From positions 11,880,913-11,944,912 of the forward strand of contig JAJEKV010000024.1 in assembly GCA_021234155.1 (NCBI GenBank): a stretch of DNA of 64,000 nucleotides, written 5' to 3'. This document shows, in pieces, positions 1-10,859 of the stretch. Position numbers and translations under genes: made by a program. Each line of letters starts with the position of its first letter. The first letter of the stretch is position 1. This DNA comes from Isoetes taiwanensis (taxonomy: Eukaryota > Streptophyta > Lycopodiopsida > Isoetales > Isoetaceae). Below the pieces are notes generated by a model. That model searched no databases, had not been told where the DNA came from, and worked only from the letters and a program-made list of their open reading frames with translations.

Positions 1-730
1 AAGAGCAGGCCATCATATTGCTGCTTGAAAACAGGATGGTGAACTCCATCACAAAGTCACACGAAGACATTGCATCTTGGATACCCAAAAATTCAAGAGA
101 ACATCAATATACATTAGAGAATACAAGAAAAAGACCTGGAGACTAATTGCATGATAAATATGGTCTACTAAAAGTGACCACCTCGTGCTTCACCTTTAAT
201 AAACAAACACATACAACTTCCTTTAAAAAGTTTGCCCAATTGCAAATACTGTGGCAGTTAGTCCTCTTGTTCTCTTGGGTTTGCAAGTAAATTTTCAACT
301 CAGGGGGCAAAGCCACCAAATCTGAAACATAAAGCTGTTGACGGTGGAAATCAGTCTAACCACAATAACCTGCGTTCTTGAGTCTGTTTTTATTTACATG
401 TAAGAAACAATGAAGCTGATCAAATTATTCAGAGTTTATGTCTAGAGATGCCAATTGGGAAAGCGTTGGAATGTACTCCAGATGATAGCTTTGGGTGCTA
501 TTTTTCAGAGTTTCAACGTTACCTTCACTTTGTGATACTGTAGGCATATTGTTGATACACATCAAGTTTTACAGACCATAAATTCAGAGCACTTGGTATC
601 CAACAAATGATGGGATACAAGAGGGTTCCATTATTGATTGCAGAAAATATCATTCTTGAGAATCAAACATGAAATGCGTATTCTGCAACAGATGGTGTGA
701 ATCAAACATACATGAAACAACATATGGTGT
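1..730. other. No gene seen
   Basis: AT-rich sequence with no open frame of note and no recognisable domain in either direction. It lies downstream (minus-strand sense) of the Harbinger transposase and may be the rest of that element, but I could not find matching terminal inverted repeats, so no element border is called here. Confidence 0.4.
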
Positions 731-848
731 CAATCAAACGTATACTTTATCGGATATAACAAAAACCCATATAGAAGCTAAACCAAAAGCCATATATTCA
801 TGTAATATAATGAATGTAAGATTATAAACACAAGTTGCTGAGACAATT

Positions 849-2304
849 CTAATGTCCGACACCAAAAACTGCATGAACGAGTTCTGCAGTCTTCTTCTCA
901 TGCATAACTCTTGCAATGGCATTTCTTCTACTTGCATTTTCAGCTCCACTATCAGCATGTCTTTTGTTAAATGAGGTTGTATTGGCTGTTTCAGACGCCC
1001 TTCCACTTCCACTTTGTGTATCATCTTCCAAAGCCCTTTCTAGAGCTTCAAGGGGATTTAGCTGCACTCCTTTGACCCTGTGTATAATGTATCTTGCTGC
1101 TTCTGCAATTTCTGTAGTAGGAATGTTTTGGCTCTTGAGTTTCTTAGCTTTCATGACAAGTCTAGTATATTTCTTAGTCAACTTCTCATCCTCAATTGAT
1201 TTTTCCATTTCCTTTGTGGCTTCATCGACCCAAGATCTATCAAATGAGTCCCTGTGTCTAAGACAAAGGTTATGAAGTACAAGACAAGTAGAAACTACAT
1301 TAGGTACATTATCAAGCATGATGTCCATTCTTTTTAGTAAAATCCTCCACCTAGCCTTCAATTGGCCAAAAGTGCACTCCACTGGCATTCTTGTCGATGA
1401 TTGGATGTAATTCCAATTTGATTCCACATCAGTAAGGCCATCTCTATGACCCTTGTAAGGAGGCAACATCCAAGGACGTGGTGGATAAGCTGCATCACCA
1501 ACAAGGCAGTACATTCCAAGCTGACCACTTGCTACTCTTTGCCCAGCTTTAGATTGTTGAAATAGCTTCCAATCATGAAGGCTCCCTGCCCAACCTACAT
1601 CATAATCCCAAACAGAACAATCAGACCCAACAATTGCCTGCAACAAAACTGAATGGAATCCTTTCCGATTATAATAATCTTGTGGATTCTGACACGGAGC
1701 AATGATCGGCAAGTGGCTACCATCTACTGCTCCTACAACGAAAGGAATGCCTCTAATTTTCTCAAAACCATTTGCAAGTTCTTCCATTTTGTCGATTGAA
1801 GGCCATCTTATACACATCGGCTCTAAATGCTCTTTAACACAAGCACAAAACTCAACAACTTCTCTTTGAACAGTTGTATATCCTACAGCATACGTGTCTC
1901 CTATGTCCTTCAAGGTATTTCCTGTAGCTAATCTAGTCAAAGCAATGGCCACTTTTTTTTCTCTGGGCACACTTTTGTCTCATTCGAGTGTCCTCTCTTT
2001 TTAGAAAAGGGCCTAACACAGTACAGAGGTAATGAAATGTAGGTCTGGATACTCTAACTCTTCTCTTAAACATGTAATCATTGAAGGATTGCATTAAAGT
2101 GACTTCCATAAATCCTCCTGGCCTATTGTATGACCACACCCCTACCTGCCTTTCCATTCTACCATCAAATTCCCCCACCAATGCTTGAGCTTCCTCCATC
2201 CAAGAAGACAAGGTTAGAGCACTCACAGTTGATGCCTGATCAAGGTGAGACATTACCCATTGATAAAGCAGCATCACAGCAGCAATATTTCGATTCCTCT
2301 CCAT
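849..2304 (-). pseudogene. PIF/Harbinger-type transposase, one frameshift
   Basis: DDE transposase of the HARBI1/DDE_Tnp_4 type. Two overlapping minus-strand frames make up the protein. The upstream frame (2304-1933) carries the N-terminal helical region. The downstream frame (1970-849, 373 codons) carries the catalytic core: GAVDGSH (Asp about residue 83 of that frame), VGDAAYP (Asp about 159) and ECTFGQLKARWRIL (Glu about 198), the family's usual three acidic residues. The frames meet at a run of eight T on the plus strand (1953-1960), so a single indel in a homopolymer explains the break; it could be a true mutation or an assembly error. The C-terminal third is lysine/glutamate rich. The usual partner ORF, a Myb/SANT-like protein, is not seen and may lie left of the window. 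No inverted ends were found. Confidence 0.9.
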
Positions 2305-2520
2305 GGCTTCTTAATATCCTTCAACAGCAATTTGAATCTGCCGCTGTTGAAGTTCGCGGAATATTTTGTGCAGGTCGAGGATAGAAATGGTTGAAAAGGC
2401 AACGTGGAAATAAGAAAGGGCAAAAGTGGAACATTGCAAAAAAGTGCTGGCAAAAAAAAAATATAAACGCATGTGCCGAAACGGAAACAATGATCCACGT
2501 CATTAAAAAAACCCATGGCA

Positions 2521-2650
2521 ATGGAATCCTGGCCTTATATTAACTTATAATGTTTTAGTGCAAGTAATGGACCACGCCCTAAATCTGACGGCCTGGATTT
2601 GAGCAATTGTAACAATGGTGGAGATGATGCCACATCCTCAATTTTTTTCC
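2521..2650. other. Short intergenic stretch, no gene
   Basis: Nothing coding is visible. The sequence just outside the Harbinger ORF (about 2521-2545) could hold one element end, but no partner was found. Confidence 0.3.
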
Positions 2651-2653
2651 TTA

Positions 2654-3188
2654 GGTGAGAAGGACCGACCGATCAGAGAAAACAGGTTTAGCTTTCTTGA
2701 AAACTCTGAGGCTTTCGCTCAAGGGCAACCATGGCTTCTGCTAGCTTCACGGGTTAGGGTTTTGTGGAGCGGCTCAGGGTTCTAATCATATTGCAGTGCT
2801 GAAGGTGGGTACTCTGCCGTTGAAGTATGCGAGCTTTCTTTTATGGAAAAACAAAAAACTTAGGGCTTTTACCATTGCTCAGGTGAGAAGGACCGACCGA
2901 TCAGAGAAAATAGGTGTAGCTTTCTTGAAAACTCCGAGGCTTTCGCTCAAGGGCAACCATGGCTTCTGCTAGCATTGCCTCCCCGGCTACCACAGTCAGA
3001 GCTGCTCCATTATCTTCCCAACTTGCTATTAAGGTCCTATGAATGTTTTCCACAGGAAAAAAATGCAAGGCCATGGCTTTTGGTAGCATTTTCCTCCCCG
3101 GCTACCATAGTCAGAGCTGCTCCATTGTCTTCCCAAATTGCTATTAAGAAGGTCCTATGACCGTTTTCTACTGAAAAAAATGCAAGGA
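2654..3188 (+). repeat. Tandemly duplicated exon-like unit with transit-peptide-like ORF
   Basis: A 92-bp block at 2654-2745 is repeated nearly exactly at 2882-2973. The second copy continues into a block that is itself repeated: 2974-3068 resembles 3070-3188. The second copy opens a 27-codon frame (ATG at 2959) rich in Ala, Ser, Thr and Val with one Arg (MASASIASPATTVRAA...). This composition is typical of the start of a plastid-targeted protein. The third copy carries the same peptide one frame off. The source gene is not recognised. This looks like a 5' exon of a plant gene that was duplicated and then decayed. Confidence 0.55.
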
Positions 3189-3199
3189 TGTTTTCTGCA

Positions 3200-5480
3200 A
3201 TGTCATTTAGAGAGTTTGTCAAATATTTCTAAAGCTATTTTCCAGTATACAAGGCACTTGCCAGGCCATGGTTGCTCTGGGCATATACAGTGTATTGCCA
3301 ACACAAAGGCATAGGAGCTGGAGCAGAGGACAATGCGGTTGTGCTGGGTAAGTTGATAAGCAATTTTTTTTTTGTTTTTGAGCTTTGTCTATTTGTTGTC
3401 TCCACAAAACCAAGCCAAGTGATTAGGTCAGGGAGATAAGCTGCTTCTCCATTATGTCTGTGCTTGATGTGTTGTCATGTTGTGAGGACAATTTAAAGTT
3501 TTGACTCCCAAGTAATTTGTTTATACTAAGAATGATATTGAACTAACTGATATTCTTTATGTGAAAAGGGGGAGAGAAATAGTCCGCAGAGCTTTTGCAA
3601 AAACTGAAGCCTATGTATTGGTTTTCAGTTCACTTACATACAAAGTTTGCCGCCTTAGTTGAACAAGGCAGTAATCAAGTGACAAAGCTTATTGCCTTGA
3701 ACAAATGTCTGCCTGGAAAGTCGTTTTACAGGTGTGTTTTGCATCATTTTCATTAGCTTAGGATATATGTGAAATGTGGACCTCCTTTTTCATAATGAAC
3801 AACACTATTAGTAAATCAAGCGCAACCCATACCTAAGTTTATTTTCTTGCTGGACAGGTCATTGGTATCCCTGCAGCTTCTGGGCTCCTTGAGCTTTCTA
3901 GGTTTTATCTTTTTTCACGTAACTTGGATGCTGAACCATGGCAAAAATGTGGTTCAAGGTAGCTAATCTACACGTGGATTAGTATTTTACTTATTCTTCT
4001 ACTGTTAGACTCATGTGCATGGCTTTTCTTTACTGCAGCTTCTCATTTGAGAACCATGCTAGAAACAATGTCAGAGATGTGCAAAGTGCACAAAATATAC
4101 GCAGAATGTCATGAATAGATGGTGGAGGTAACGAGGTAACTGGATTGGAAGGCTGAGATAAGACACAAAAAAAGGATCCCATTCCCCCACTTACTTTCTA
4201 TATTGAGTTCAGTTGATATCCTTTGAAGAAAACAGATTGTAGCGGATAGATTGTAGAACAGATTGCATCGGATATGAATAGATAGCATTGGATATGAACA
4301 GATTTCATCAAATTGTAGCAGATAGATTGAACAGATTGTAGCAGCCAGACCTACCTTTGTCAAGTCAGAGCATATTAGCTAAAATCTTCAGAGCTTGGCT
4401 ATGGCGTCTTTTGGCAAGCTATGGGAAAAGTTTAGAAAGATCTGTAACACTCTTTTCTTAAGCCATAGCAGGTTAGAATCATTCAGCTTTAAGAAAAGAT
4501 ATGGTGTCTATGCGATTTGGAAGGCCTATCGTATTTGAAGGCATGATTTAAACACTGCAATTTGGAAGGCCTATGGTATTTGTTGGTGTGATTTAAACAC
4601 ACTTCCAATAGGTCCTAAACAAGTTCACCAGCTACATATCAAAGAAATTTGAATAAACACTCTGTATTTTGCCGCTGATACAGATCTAGCATATTGCAAA
4701 TAAAAGGTGAGTACGGGGCAAACAATATGGCAGTCAAATTGCTTATCATGGATGAATGCCCTGACGAAATGAGCAACTGGCAAAATATGCCATTATGTGA
4801 GCAAGTCATTATCGGACGTGAGCAGATGGAAGAGAATATCAGGTATCCAAGCTCTAAGACTTGGCTATGGCATTACCCAGCCTTTTGGCAATCGGATATT
4901 CTAACACCACTGATCGGCATAAAGATTTCTTCTGCCATAGCCAGAAAGCCAGAAAGCTCTATGAACTTTAGGGTGCTACACTGCTGGGGGTATGGCTCAA
5001 ATGCCAAGGTTTCCTGCTATTGCAGGTTTAAGTTGGGTCGGTAGCAGGGAGTATTCCAGGCAAGCATGAATATAAGCTTTGGACAGCGGCATGAGGACAG
5101 AACTGAGGTTACCTCTTGCTGCTCTTCTGAGGTAAATTTCCACTTTGTACCATACTGGCCAATGCCAAACTAATAGGGTAGTATGCATATTGGTTGCACT
5201 GATGTAACTTCTTGCAATCAACTTACCTGCAATGTGAGTATTTATATTTATTCAATGAATTCCCTTCTCTATCATTACTCAATGGGATATGTTCCAAGTT
5301 TTCAAATAACATATTGCTTGATGAAGTCTTTGTATTTGGAAATGTCCAAGGCATTAAAGCTTGAATCTGTGACACCTGATGCCAGTTGCATATGGTTTGT
5401 TCGAATCTCACTTACATCATGCATGACTCCACCCACCACATCGAATTTCACTTACATTCTGTAGTCAATGTGGAATTCAA
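3200..5480. other. Gene-poor stretch with possible spliced exon remains
   Basis: A plus-strand frame at about 3640-3730 (…LIALNKCLPGKSFYR) stops at a good donor (CAG/GTGTGT). It would join in frame to a segment after an acceptor near 3857 (…SLVSLQLLGSLSF), which suggests two exons of an unrecognised gene. 4190-4360 is a degenerate repeat of the phrase 'gaacagattgtagcagatagatt'-like words. 4515-4605 contains a 45-bp imperfect duplication. The 116-codon frame at 4694-5044 has no recognisable domain. No gene is called. Confidence 0.3.
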
Positions 5481-5489
5481 CTAAAATGC

Positions 5490-5595
5490 GCCTCAAATAT
5501 TGGATTACATGTAAAAATGCTTAGAGTGTTAACATGTGCATGGGCCTCAAATATTGGACTACATGTAAAAATGCTTAGTGTTAACATGTGCATGG
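5490..5595. repeat. Tandem duplication, 54-bp unit, two copies
   Basis: Units 5490-5543 and 5544-5595 differ by one substitution and a two-base gap, so the duplication is recent. It lies in non-coding AT-rich DNA. Confidence 0.85.
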
Positions 5596-5599
5596 GCTA

Positions 5600-6390
5600 T
5601 AGATTTTTAATTGAAGCAAGTAGTTATGTATAGACTTAAGCTTTTGAGTAATAAAGCGCAGTTCTTTGCGTTAAGATAATATTAGAGCATCATTTGGGTT
5701 AAATAAATAAGAAATAGACATTAAGTTTGCATAGACATTAAACACCCTCATATCTCGATTAAGGGTTTGGAAACAAACAATTGTTTTCAATATCCTTTAT
5801 AAAATAGACGTGGCCATCGTGAAGCAAGTCTTGAATGGAAAGAGAAAGCCCATTGTTTCATGAACAAAAAGCCTAGAGTTTTTCTATTGTTTATAGCCCC
5901 CAGGGTTTTTTTTGTTTATACGGTGAGTTCAATGATTCATGGGTTTAATGCTGAGATATTGAAACCAAATATATAGAGCAATATTTTATGTATGGCATGT
6001 TATTTACATTTAGGAAGCTCAGAATTTGTGCATGCCATGTACAATTGCAGCATGAAGGGACATGCTTTTTACATGCAATTGCTAGGTCAGACAATTGCAA
6101 ACAGTTGCTAGGGCAGACAACAACATGACCGTGGAAAGCAAAAGGGGACATGCTCTACACAACAATGAAAACGACAACAATGTATCTCTCTAGCATGATC
6201 TTCTAAGTGTAAAGAGGGTACTTTACTTCAATATGGAGGAAGATTATCGTTATTATTTTTTGAGAGATTAAAGACTAGACCAAAAGGAAAGTGCCTTAGA
6301 ACATGCTATGTTTTTAAGAACAGAATACTGAGCTAACACCAATCCATTAGGGCATCTCATCGTTCTCTTGAACATCATTTATACATACTT
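5600..6390. other. No gene seen
   Basis: AT-rich sequence ending at the Helitron-like terminus. Short frames here have no recognisable content. It may be the body of a degraded non-autonomous Helitron, since the 3' end at 6398-6425 reads in the plus direction. Confidence 0.3.
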
Positions 6391-6397
6391 AACTTAT

Positions 6398-6446
6398 GCC
6401 CAGCAACGCTGGGCACCATTACTAGTGTGCTGGGCACCATTACTAG
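6398..6446 (+). mobile_element. Helitron 3' terminus, duplicated end
   Basis: GCCCAGC-AAC-GCTGGGC (6398-6414) is a perfect 7-bp-arm hairpin followed by ACCATTACTAG and then T. A GC-rich hairpin about 11 nt before a terminal CTAG (CTRR) with insertion before T is the known 3' end of plant Helitrons. The last 20 bases are repeated directly after it (6427-6446, CTGGGCACCATTACTAG), which gives a second terminal CTAG, as when one Helitron inserts at or beside another's end. The 5' TC end was not identified. The same end with a slightly different hairpin occurs at 14750-14777. Confidence 0.7.
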
Positions 6447-6677
6447 TGCAATTAACTCACGGACGCTATTTCTTTATTATAGTAGACGTTTTAATGTTTT
6501 AATGTAAGTCTGTAGTGCATCGAGCCCTAAATGGAATGGCTCAGATTAATCTACGCCACGTGGCATCATCTTGCCTTTCTTCTACTTTCTTTAGGGTTGT
6601 TCTTTACGACATGAGCACGTCTGGGACCGGCCTGTACAACTATTGTGGCCATGGTGGTTCACCGATTTGGAGCGCAA

Positions 6678-6790
6678 TGGCGGCAAGCCTATTGTCAAGC
6701 TCTTCTTTAGCAGACCGGTTAAGCTTCCATAACCGTGGTTCTGAATTTCCCAGTTGCAAAACAAGAGCGGAGTTAAGATCAAAACAGGTA
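6678..6790 (+). other. Possible first exon with plastid-transit-like peptide
   Basis: From an ATG at 6678 the frame reads a Ser/Ala/Leu-rich peptide with Arg and few acidic residues (MAASLLSSSSLADRLSFHN...), and stops at a good splice donor (AAACAG/GTAACC, about 6788). This is the expected look of the first exon of a plastid protein. It lies about 380 bp upstream of the CHUP1-like exons, but CHUP1 proteins do not begin this way, so the two may be unrelated. Confidence 0.3.
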
Positions 6791-7008
6791 ACCGGATTTG
6801 GTGATGGTTCCTTCGGGCGTCCTTATTTTTTGTGCCTACCTTTAAGCAGTATTTTGAAGATCAGGGTTTTTCGTTAAAGAGGTACGACCCTACCATAAGC
6901 TTTTCCGTCTTTTGATATTGCTCTCTTGGAAAAAATTGCATCCATCATCCTGAGGCCATGCTTGGAAAGCCAAATTGTTCAGATGTGATGGTTAGTAATT
7001 GAGGAAAT

Positions 7009-7610
7009 GGATCCTGGTGCCCAGGCAGCAGAGGATGCATTTGCAGGGCAGGAGAATAGGTATGTCTTTGTTATTTTGCTTGGGCTCTGACATTTAGGTT
7101 TGGAACATATGGAACGTCTCTAATACACGAAATATCTTTCTATTTCCACCAGTAACAGTAAAAATTGGATGGCCGCATTCCTGTATATTGGGTTCTTGAT
7201 TCTGGAATAGTAGGCAAGGTACTTACCAACTGTGCCCAATGCTTATTCGATTCTCCTGATTTTAAACTGTTCTTATTCTGCACTGTCCCTTTTCACTGCA
7301 GATCAAACATTCTTCTGTCAAATTAGCACAGAAGTATATGAGGAGGATAATTAAAGGGTTAGATTGTATTGGCACAATTTCGCTAAAACCAATGAGAGAG
7401 TTTTTACTTCTGCAAGGAGTGTGATTTGCATTTCATGTGCATCAAGTAATATCTGAATACATTTTAATTTTGATTAGGTTGGTTTCAATTTGGGCGACTG
7501 CATATTTGCAGTTTGCCGGTGGCTATGATCATTTCGGAGTATGCACACCTTTGAGGAGCTTCAGAGTAGCGCATGTAATTGCTAAAGCCTGCATAAATTT
7601 TTTATGCTTG
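7009..7610 (+). pseudogene. CHUP1-like (chloroplast positioning) gene fragment
   Basis: Three consecutive exon remains match the conserved C-terminal block of CHUP1-type proteins, actin-linked proteins of the chloroplast outer envelope. Exon ending at 7218 reads GRIPVYWVLDSGIVGK. Intron 7219-7301 is GT-AG. The next exon (7302-7445) reads IKHSSVKLAQKYMRR... and REFLLLQGV, then TGA, then FAFHVHQ. After intron 7446-7511 comes FAGGYD, and, one frame off, TFEELQS. The stop replaces an Arg codon of the family (GVRFAF), consistent with a CGA to TGA change. A preceding segment at 7009-7060 (DPGAQAAEDAFAGQEN) may be an upstream exon. Introns are kept, so this is a genomic copy or captured fragment, not a processed one. 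The N-terminal coiled coil and most of the gene are missing. Confidence 0.75.
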
Positions 7611-7619
7611 CAAAATAAA

Positions 7620-8080
7620 GGAAATGTACACAAGCCATTGCTGCAGTTGGGTATGGAGTGTATTGGCAGCAGATGAACCCTTTCAATGCCAATCTGCCTT
7701 TCCCTGAATTGGAACACACGAATCAACAAGCAAAAACTACAGTGATTCATGCAATGAAAACAGTTTAGCAATTTAGGTCATCATTTATTCTTTACCGTTT
7801 TGTGCAAGCAGATTTGAGAAGAAACGTGATGGCTCAGCCAAACATTGACATCTAGATAAGGTAGTGTTTTCTGAACTTTTATAATTCTGGAGTATAATTT
7901 GGGATGCTGCTCAGTTTAGGCGCTACGTCATGAGTCTGTTGATGAGCTTTTTTTGTGCTAAAGCTTTCATTTATTCACTTGCAGATGCCTGTAGATAAAA
8001 AAATTGCAGTTGCCTTCAATCCAGCAGCATACATAGCTCAAAAAAGTGTACTATACTCTTTTCCACATATCTACATAAAG
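7620..8080. other. No gene seen
   Basis: Spacer between two gene fragments. No conserved coding content was found on either strand. Confidence 0.3.
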
Positions 8081-8089
8081 TTACTCACG

Positions 8090-8562
8090 TTGATAAGGCA
8101 TACGCATTAGATTTAGCATGAAAAATAACCATGATGCAAGTACTTGCAGAAGTTTCTGGATTTGTTGAGCATCCAGTTTTATTTGGATAACCCTGGAATG
8201 CATTGGCAACCCGGTCACTTCAAATGGAAGTACCCAACAGTATAACCAACCAGGTCTATGCCCTGTGCCCACAAAGATTTCTTCAACATACTTTTGGGTA
8301 TGACATTCTCTAGAGCAAGCAATTGAGGTGATTCCATGGAGCATTCTATGTTGTTGCTTAACAAGATTTCGCCCTTCTTGATGCCAACTAGGGTGTGCAA
8401 AAGGTCCGAAAAAATAATACCTAATGAAGTGACATCACAAATGGCAGCATGTACACGAAGAACAAATAACAAGCGCCCACGTTGCAACCTATAAGTTCTA
8501 GCCACAAGCAGCTCGGAAGGGGGCGAATCCTTGTTCAGATCTTTCCAAATATTTATATTCAA
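8090..8562 (-). pseudogene. Condensation/acyltransferase-like protein fragment
   Basis: A minus-strand frame at 8562-8215 reads FWKDLN-like ...RGRLLFVLRVHAAICDVTSL...ENVIPKSMLKKSLWAQGIDLVGY. It continues in another frame (8240-8110) as VTGLPMHSRVIQIKLDAQQIQKLL. The order resembles the middle of the plant proteins with a condensation/alcohol-acetyltransferase-like fold (LFVLRLHTSxCD ... IPxxxxKKTLWARGxD ... SxVxRLxL). The usual catalytic HXXXD is outside the fragment. One frameshift and absent ends make it a relic. The family assignment is from remembered motif order and should be checked. Confidence 0.5.
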
Positions 8563-8599
8563 TTCCTGTTCTATAACTAAAATTCAATCTGGATTCTCA

Positions 8600-9100
8600 A
8601 CTTCTGGTGCCGGACTTCACTGCACAGACCCAGTTGTGCTCAGTATCGCCCAGCTTTCTGTTGAGCGCATTTTCGGCCATAGTCTCTGCCTCAGTGTTGG
8701 CTTCAATTCCTATTTCTCAGCTCAAAGGCTGAGAAAAAGCCAAAACAGAATAAGATTCTTTCCCTACCAGAGTTTATTGCAGCCTACGTGTTTCTCTTAT
8801 TATTCACTTATTAATGCATGCGGTTCACGCAATTGTGACTCTTTGACCAATAACATGAGCAACCCATTTGATGCAAAAATGGAATGTCGCCTAAATGTTA
8901 CAGCCCGTTCACATGCGACGAAAAAAGGGCAGCAGCGTCAAAGCAGAAGCGCTGCAAAACATTTTTGACGCCACGCGTGTTGCTGCACGTGGGCCGTGGG
9001 CCGGCTGCGACACCATTCTGCTGCACCGCTATGGGGAGATTTACCATGGGTTTTCCCTCAACCTTCATCGGCCCATGTGAATAGAACTTGCAGCCTGCTA
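8600..9100. other. Unassigned sequence
   Basis: The plus frame at 8895-9080 reads ...KAEALQNIFDATRVAARGPWAGCDTILLHRYGEIYHGF. Its codon composition is coding-like, but I do not recognise the family. No start or splice signals support a gene. Confidence 0.25.
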
Positions 9101-9102
9101 CA

Positions 9103-9246
9103 CACTTGCCAGAAGAAAACCGCCCAAAATAAACCTTCGAATCCACATTAGACTGCCCTTAACACATTGCCAGAAGAAAACCGCCCAAAATAAACCTCCG
9201 AAAAAAGCCTCATGTGAATCCCACATTAGACTGCCCTTAACACACT
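9103..9246. repeat. Tandem duplication, two copies
   Basis: A segment at 9103-9163 (TTGCCAGAAGAAAACCGCCC...) is repeated at 9164-9246 with a 22-bp insertion in the second copy. It is non-coding. Confidence 0.8.
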
Positions 9247-9570
9247 GCCCCTCAAGTTTATAGTGATCCAACAGTTGAGATCAATCTTGGCCAATGGTGT
9301 TATGAGCCATAACACATTGCTACTCCATAACATCCTAAGGTGTTACTAGAATGTTATCGAATGGATGATTTAGATCAATTCTGATGGTGATCGGATGGCC
9401 CAAACTCTCGGGGCAGTGTTTTAAGAGCCTTCATTTTCTTTAGGTTGTCATCTATCCTCTTAAGATTGTTCTATTCCTCCAAATGCATCGATGCCTAAAC
9501 ATCAAGAAAAGAGTATTGAAGGAAAGAAGACACCTCCTAAGAAGAGCAGGAGCTGCCAGAAGAGCCAAAG

Positions 9571-9995
9571 ATGAGCAATGCAGGAGTTGCAAAGAAATCT
9601 CGAGTTTCTTTAGAAATTTCGCCAGTTGATGCGTTGCCAGTAGATTTCCTTGACTTTGATTCTGAATCTGGTTCAGATGTTCAAGAATTTGGTAAGAGAT
9701 CAGGTTTTCTTGATGCTGATGTTTCAAGCATGGCTGCAGTATGAAGAAGGCAACTAGTACAGAAAGAAAGAATCTTGCTTATGCTGAGAGATATTATGAA
9801 TGGAGGAGAGAATATGATGGAAAATTGTTTGCTGTGTCTTCATCCTTTCAAAAATGCATTCAGGACTTCAATATAGTGGAAATTTCTGAGTTTGGCCAGC
9901 ATCTTGTATATTTTCTCCAGCAAGTTGTGCAAAGAAATGGGAAGGCTTATAAAGCATCAACCATAAGAGATTTCTTGGCTACTTTTGAAAGGTAA
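9571..9995 (+). other. Unrecognised gene fragment, two frames
   Basis: A frame from ATG 9571 to TGA 9744 encodes an acidic Ser-rich peptide (VDFLDFDSESGSDVQEF...). At 9741 a second frame opens and runs to 9995: ERKNLAYAERYYEWRREYDGK ... QHLVYFLQQVVQRNGKAYKASTIRDFLATFER. A possible donor (GTAATA) follows the last codons. The second part (a block ending in a basic 'KxYxxSTIRxFL' helix) faintly resembles the N-terminal SAM-like domain of tyrosine recombinases or Crypton-like ORFs. That resemblance is weak and I do not assign a function. One frameshift joins the two parts. Confidence 0.3.
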
Positions 9996-10294
9996 TATCT
10001 ATGATATTCTTAGTTTAGCTTATTGATAGCCTTATTATAGCATGTACTATAGAATGCCAGCATGTGCTTTAATAATAGCGTGAGCCTTATAATACTGTGT
10101 ATTTTTGGTTGATAGTTCAATTCTATTTTGCTTGAGGAAACATGTCTACTCCTTTTAATAATCTCTTCCTTAAACTAAGTATCATAACAAATGACTATAA
10201 ACATGTTCATAATCAATCACAACACTTGGCTCCATCCTCTATATCATCTCATCTTAAAAGCACATTTTCAAGTTTAAATATACAAGAAATTTAT

Positions 10295-10316
10295 CGCGGC
10301 GGCCAAGGCCGCCGCG
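10295..10316. repeat. Perfect GC-rich palindrome
   Basis: CGCGGCGGCC-AA-GGCCGCCGCG: 10-bp perfect arms with a 2-base centre, extended one pair by flanking T and A. It is an all-GC island in strongly AT-rich surroundings. No promoter or terminator can be tied to it. Confidence 0.8.
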
Positions 10317-10594
10317 AACATTTCTTTTGCTCTACTTGTCGCAAAGGAGGGTTTGTATTAAGTCGAAAGGAACTCAAGTATGGACCTGTGAAATTGAATT
10401 AATTGTGTCTAACTTGGAGAACATTTACCTCCGTATTGAAAGGAATGCAACTAACAACTAATAGCTTGCTAATAGAAGAAGAAAACTTAACGTGGTTCAC
10501 ATTGCAAACTGTGACCAAGGGGATTCTCGTGGAATCTATAGTGGATCTCTAGTGGACCGCAAAGATGTAGTGCTCCACATTATATCTATATCTA

Positions 10595-10695
10595 AGAGAG
10601 GCGCGTAGGTCTCATAGCTAAGTGAAATCCTGAGGTCGAGAGTTATAGCTAAGTGAAATCCTGAGGTCGAGAGTTCGAGCCTCTCTCACCCCAAT
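10595..10695 (+). mobile_element. tRNA-derived SINE-like fragment with internal duplication
   Basis: GTTCGAGCC at 10673-10681 is a canonical tRNA T-arm/B-box, flanked by GAGAG...CTCTC T-stem arms. A 31-bp unit (ATAGCTAAGTGAAATCCTGA...) that should hold the anticodon-arm and variable-loop region is present twice in tandem (10614-10644, 10645-10675). The 5' acceptor strand does not pair with the 3' CACCCC, so this is not a working tRNA. The likeliest explanation is a degraded tRNA-derived SINE head; no poly(A) tail was seen. Confidence 0.5.
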
Positions 10696-10859
10696 TTTGA
10701 ATTCTGTGCTTTTTTCACTGGTCCATTGAATGACTTGATAAAGTGAAATGAAAAATGTCTATATGAGTTACCACACTCAGCCAAAATCTACAAAACAATG
10801 CAAATCACCAATCCAAATGCACTGGTATGCTTAATTCGTTCTCAAACTTTTGCTTCAAA

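Noticed and set aside
916-1275. 119-codon plus-strand frame with hydrophobic stretches
   Set aside because: It is the antisense shadow of the Harbinger transposase core; no independent coding signal.
6515-6877. 120-codon plus frame as a complete gene
   Set aside because: The reading beyond the donor at about 6788 is intronic-looking; only the short transit-like start is worth noting.
10614-10695. A functional tRNA gene
   Set aside because: The acceptor stem cannot pair and the middle is duplicated; only the T-arm is canonical.
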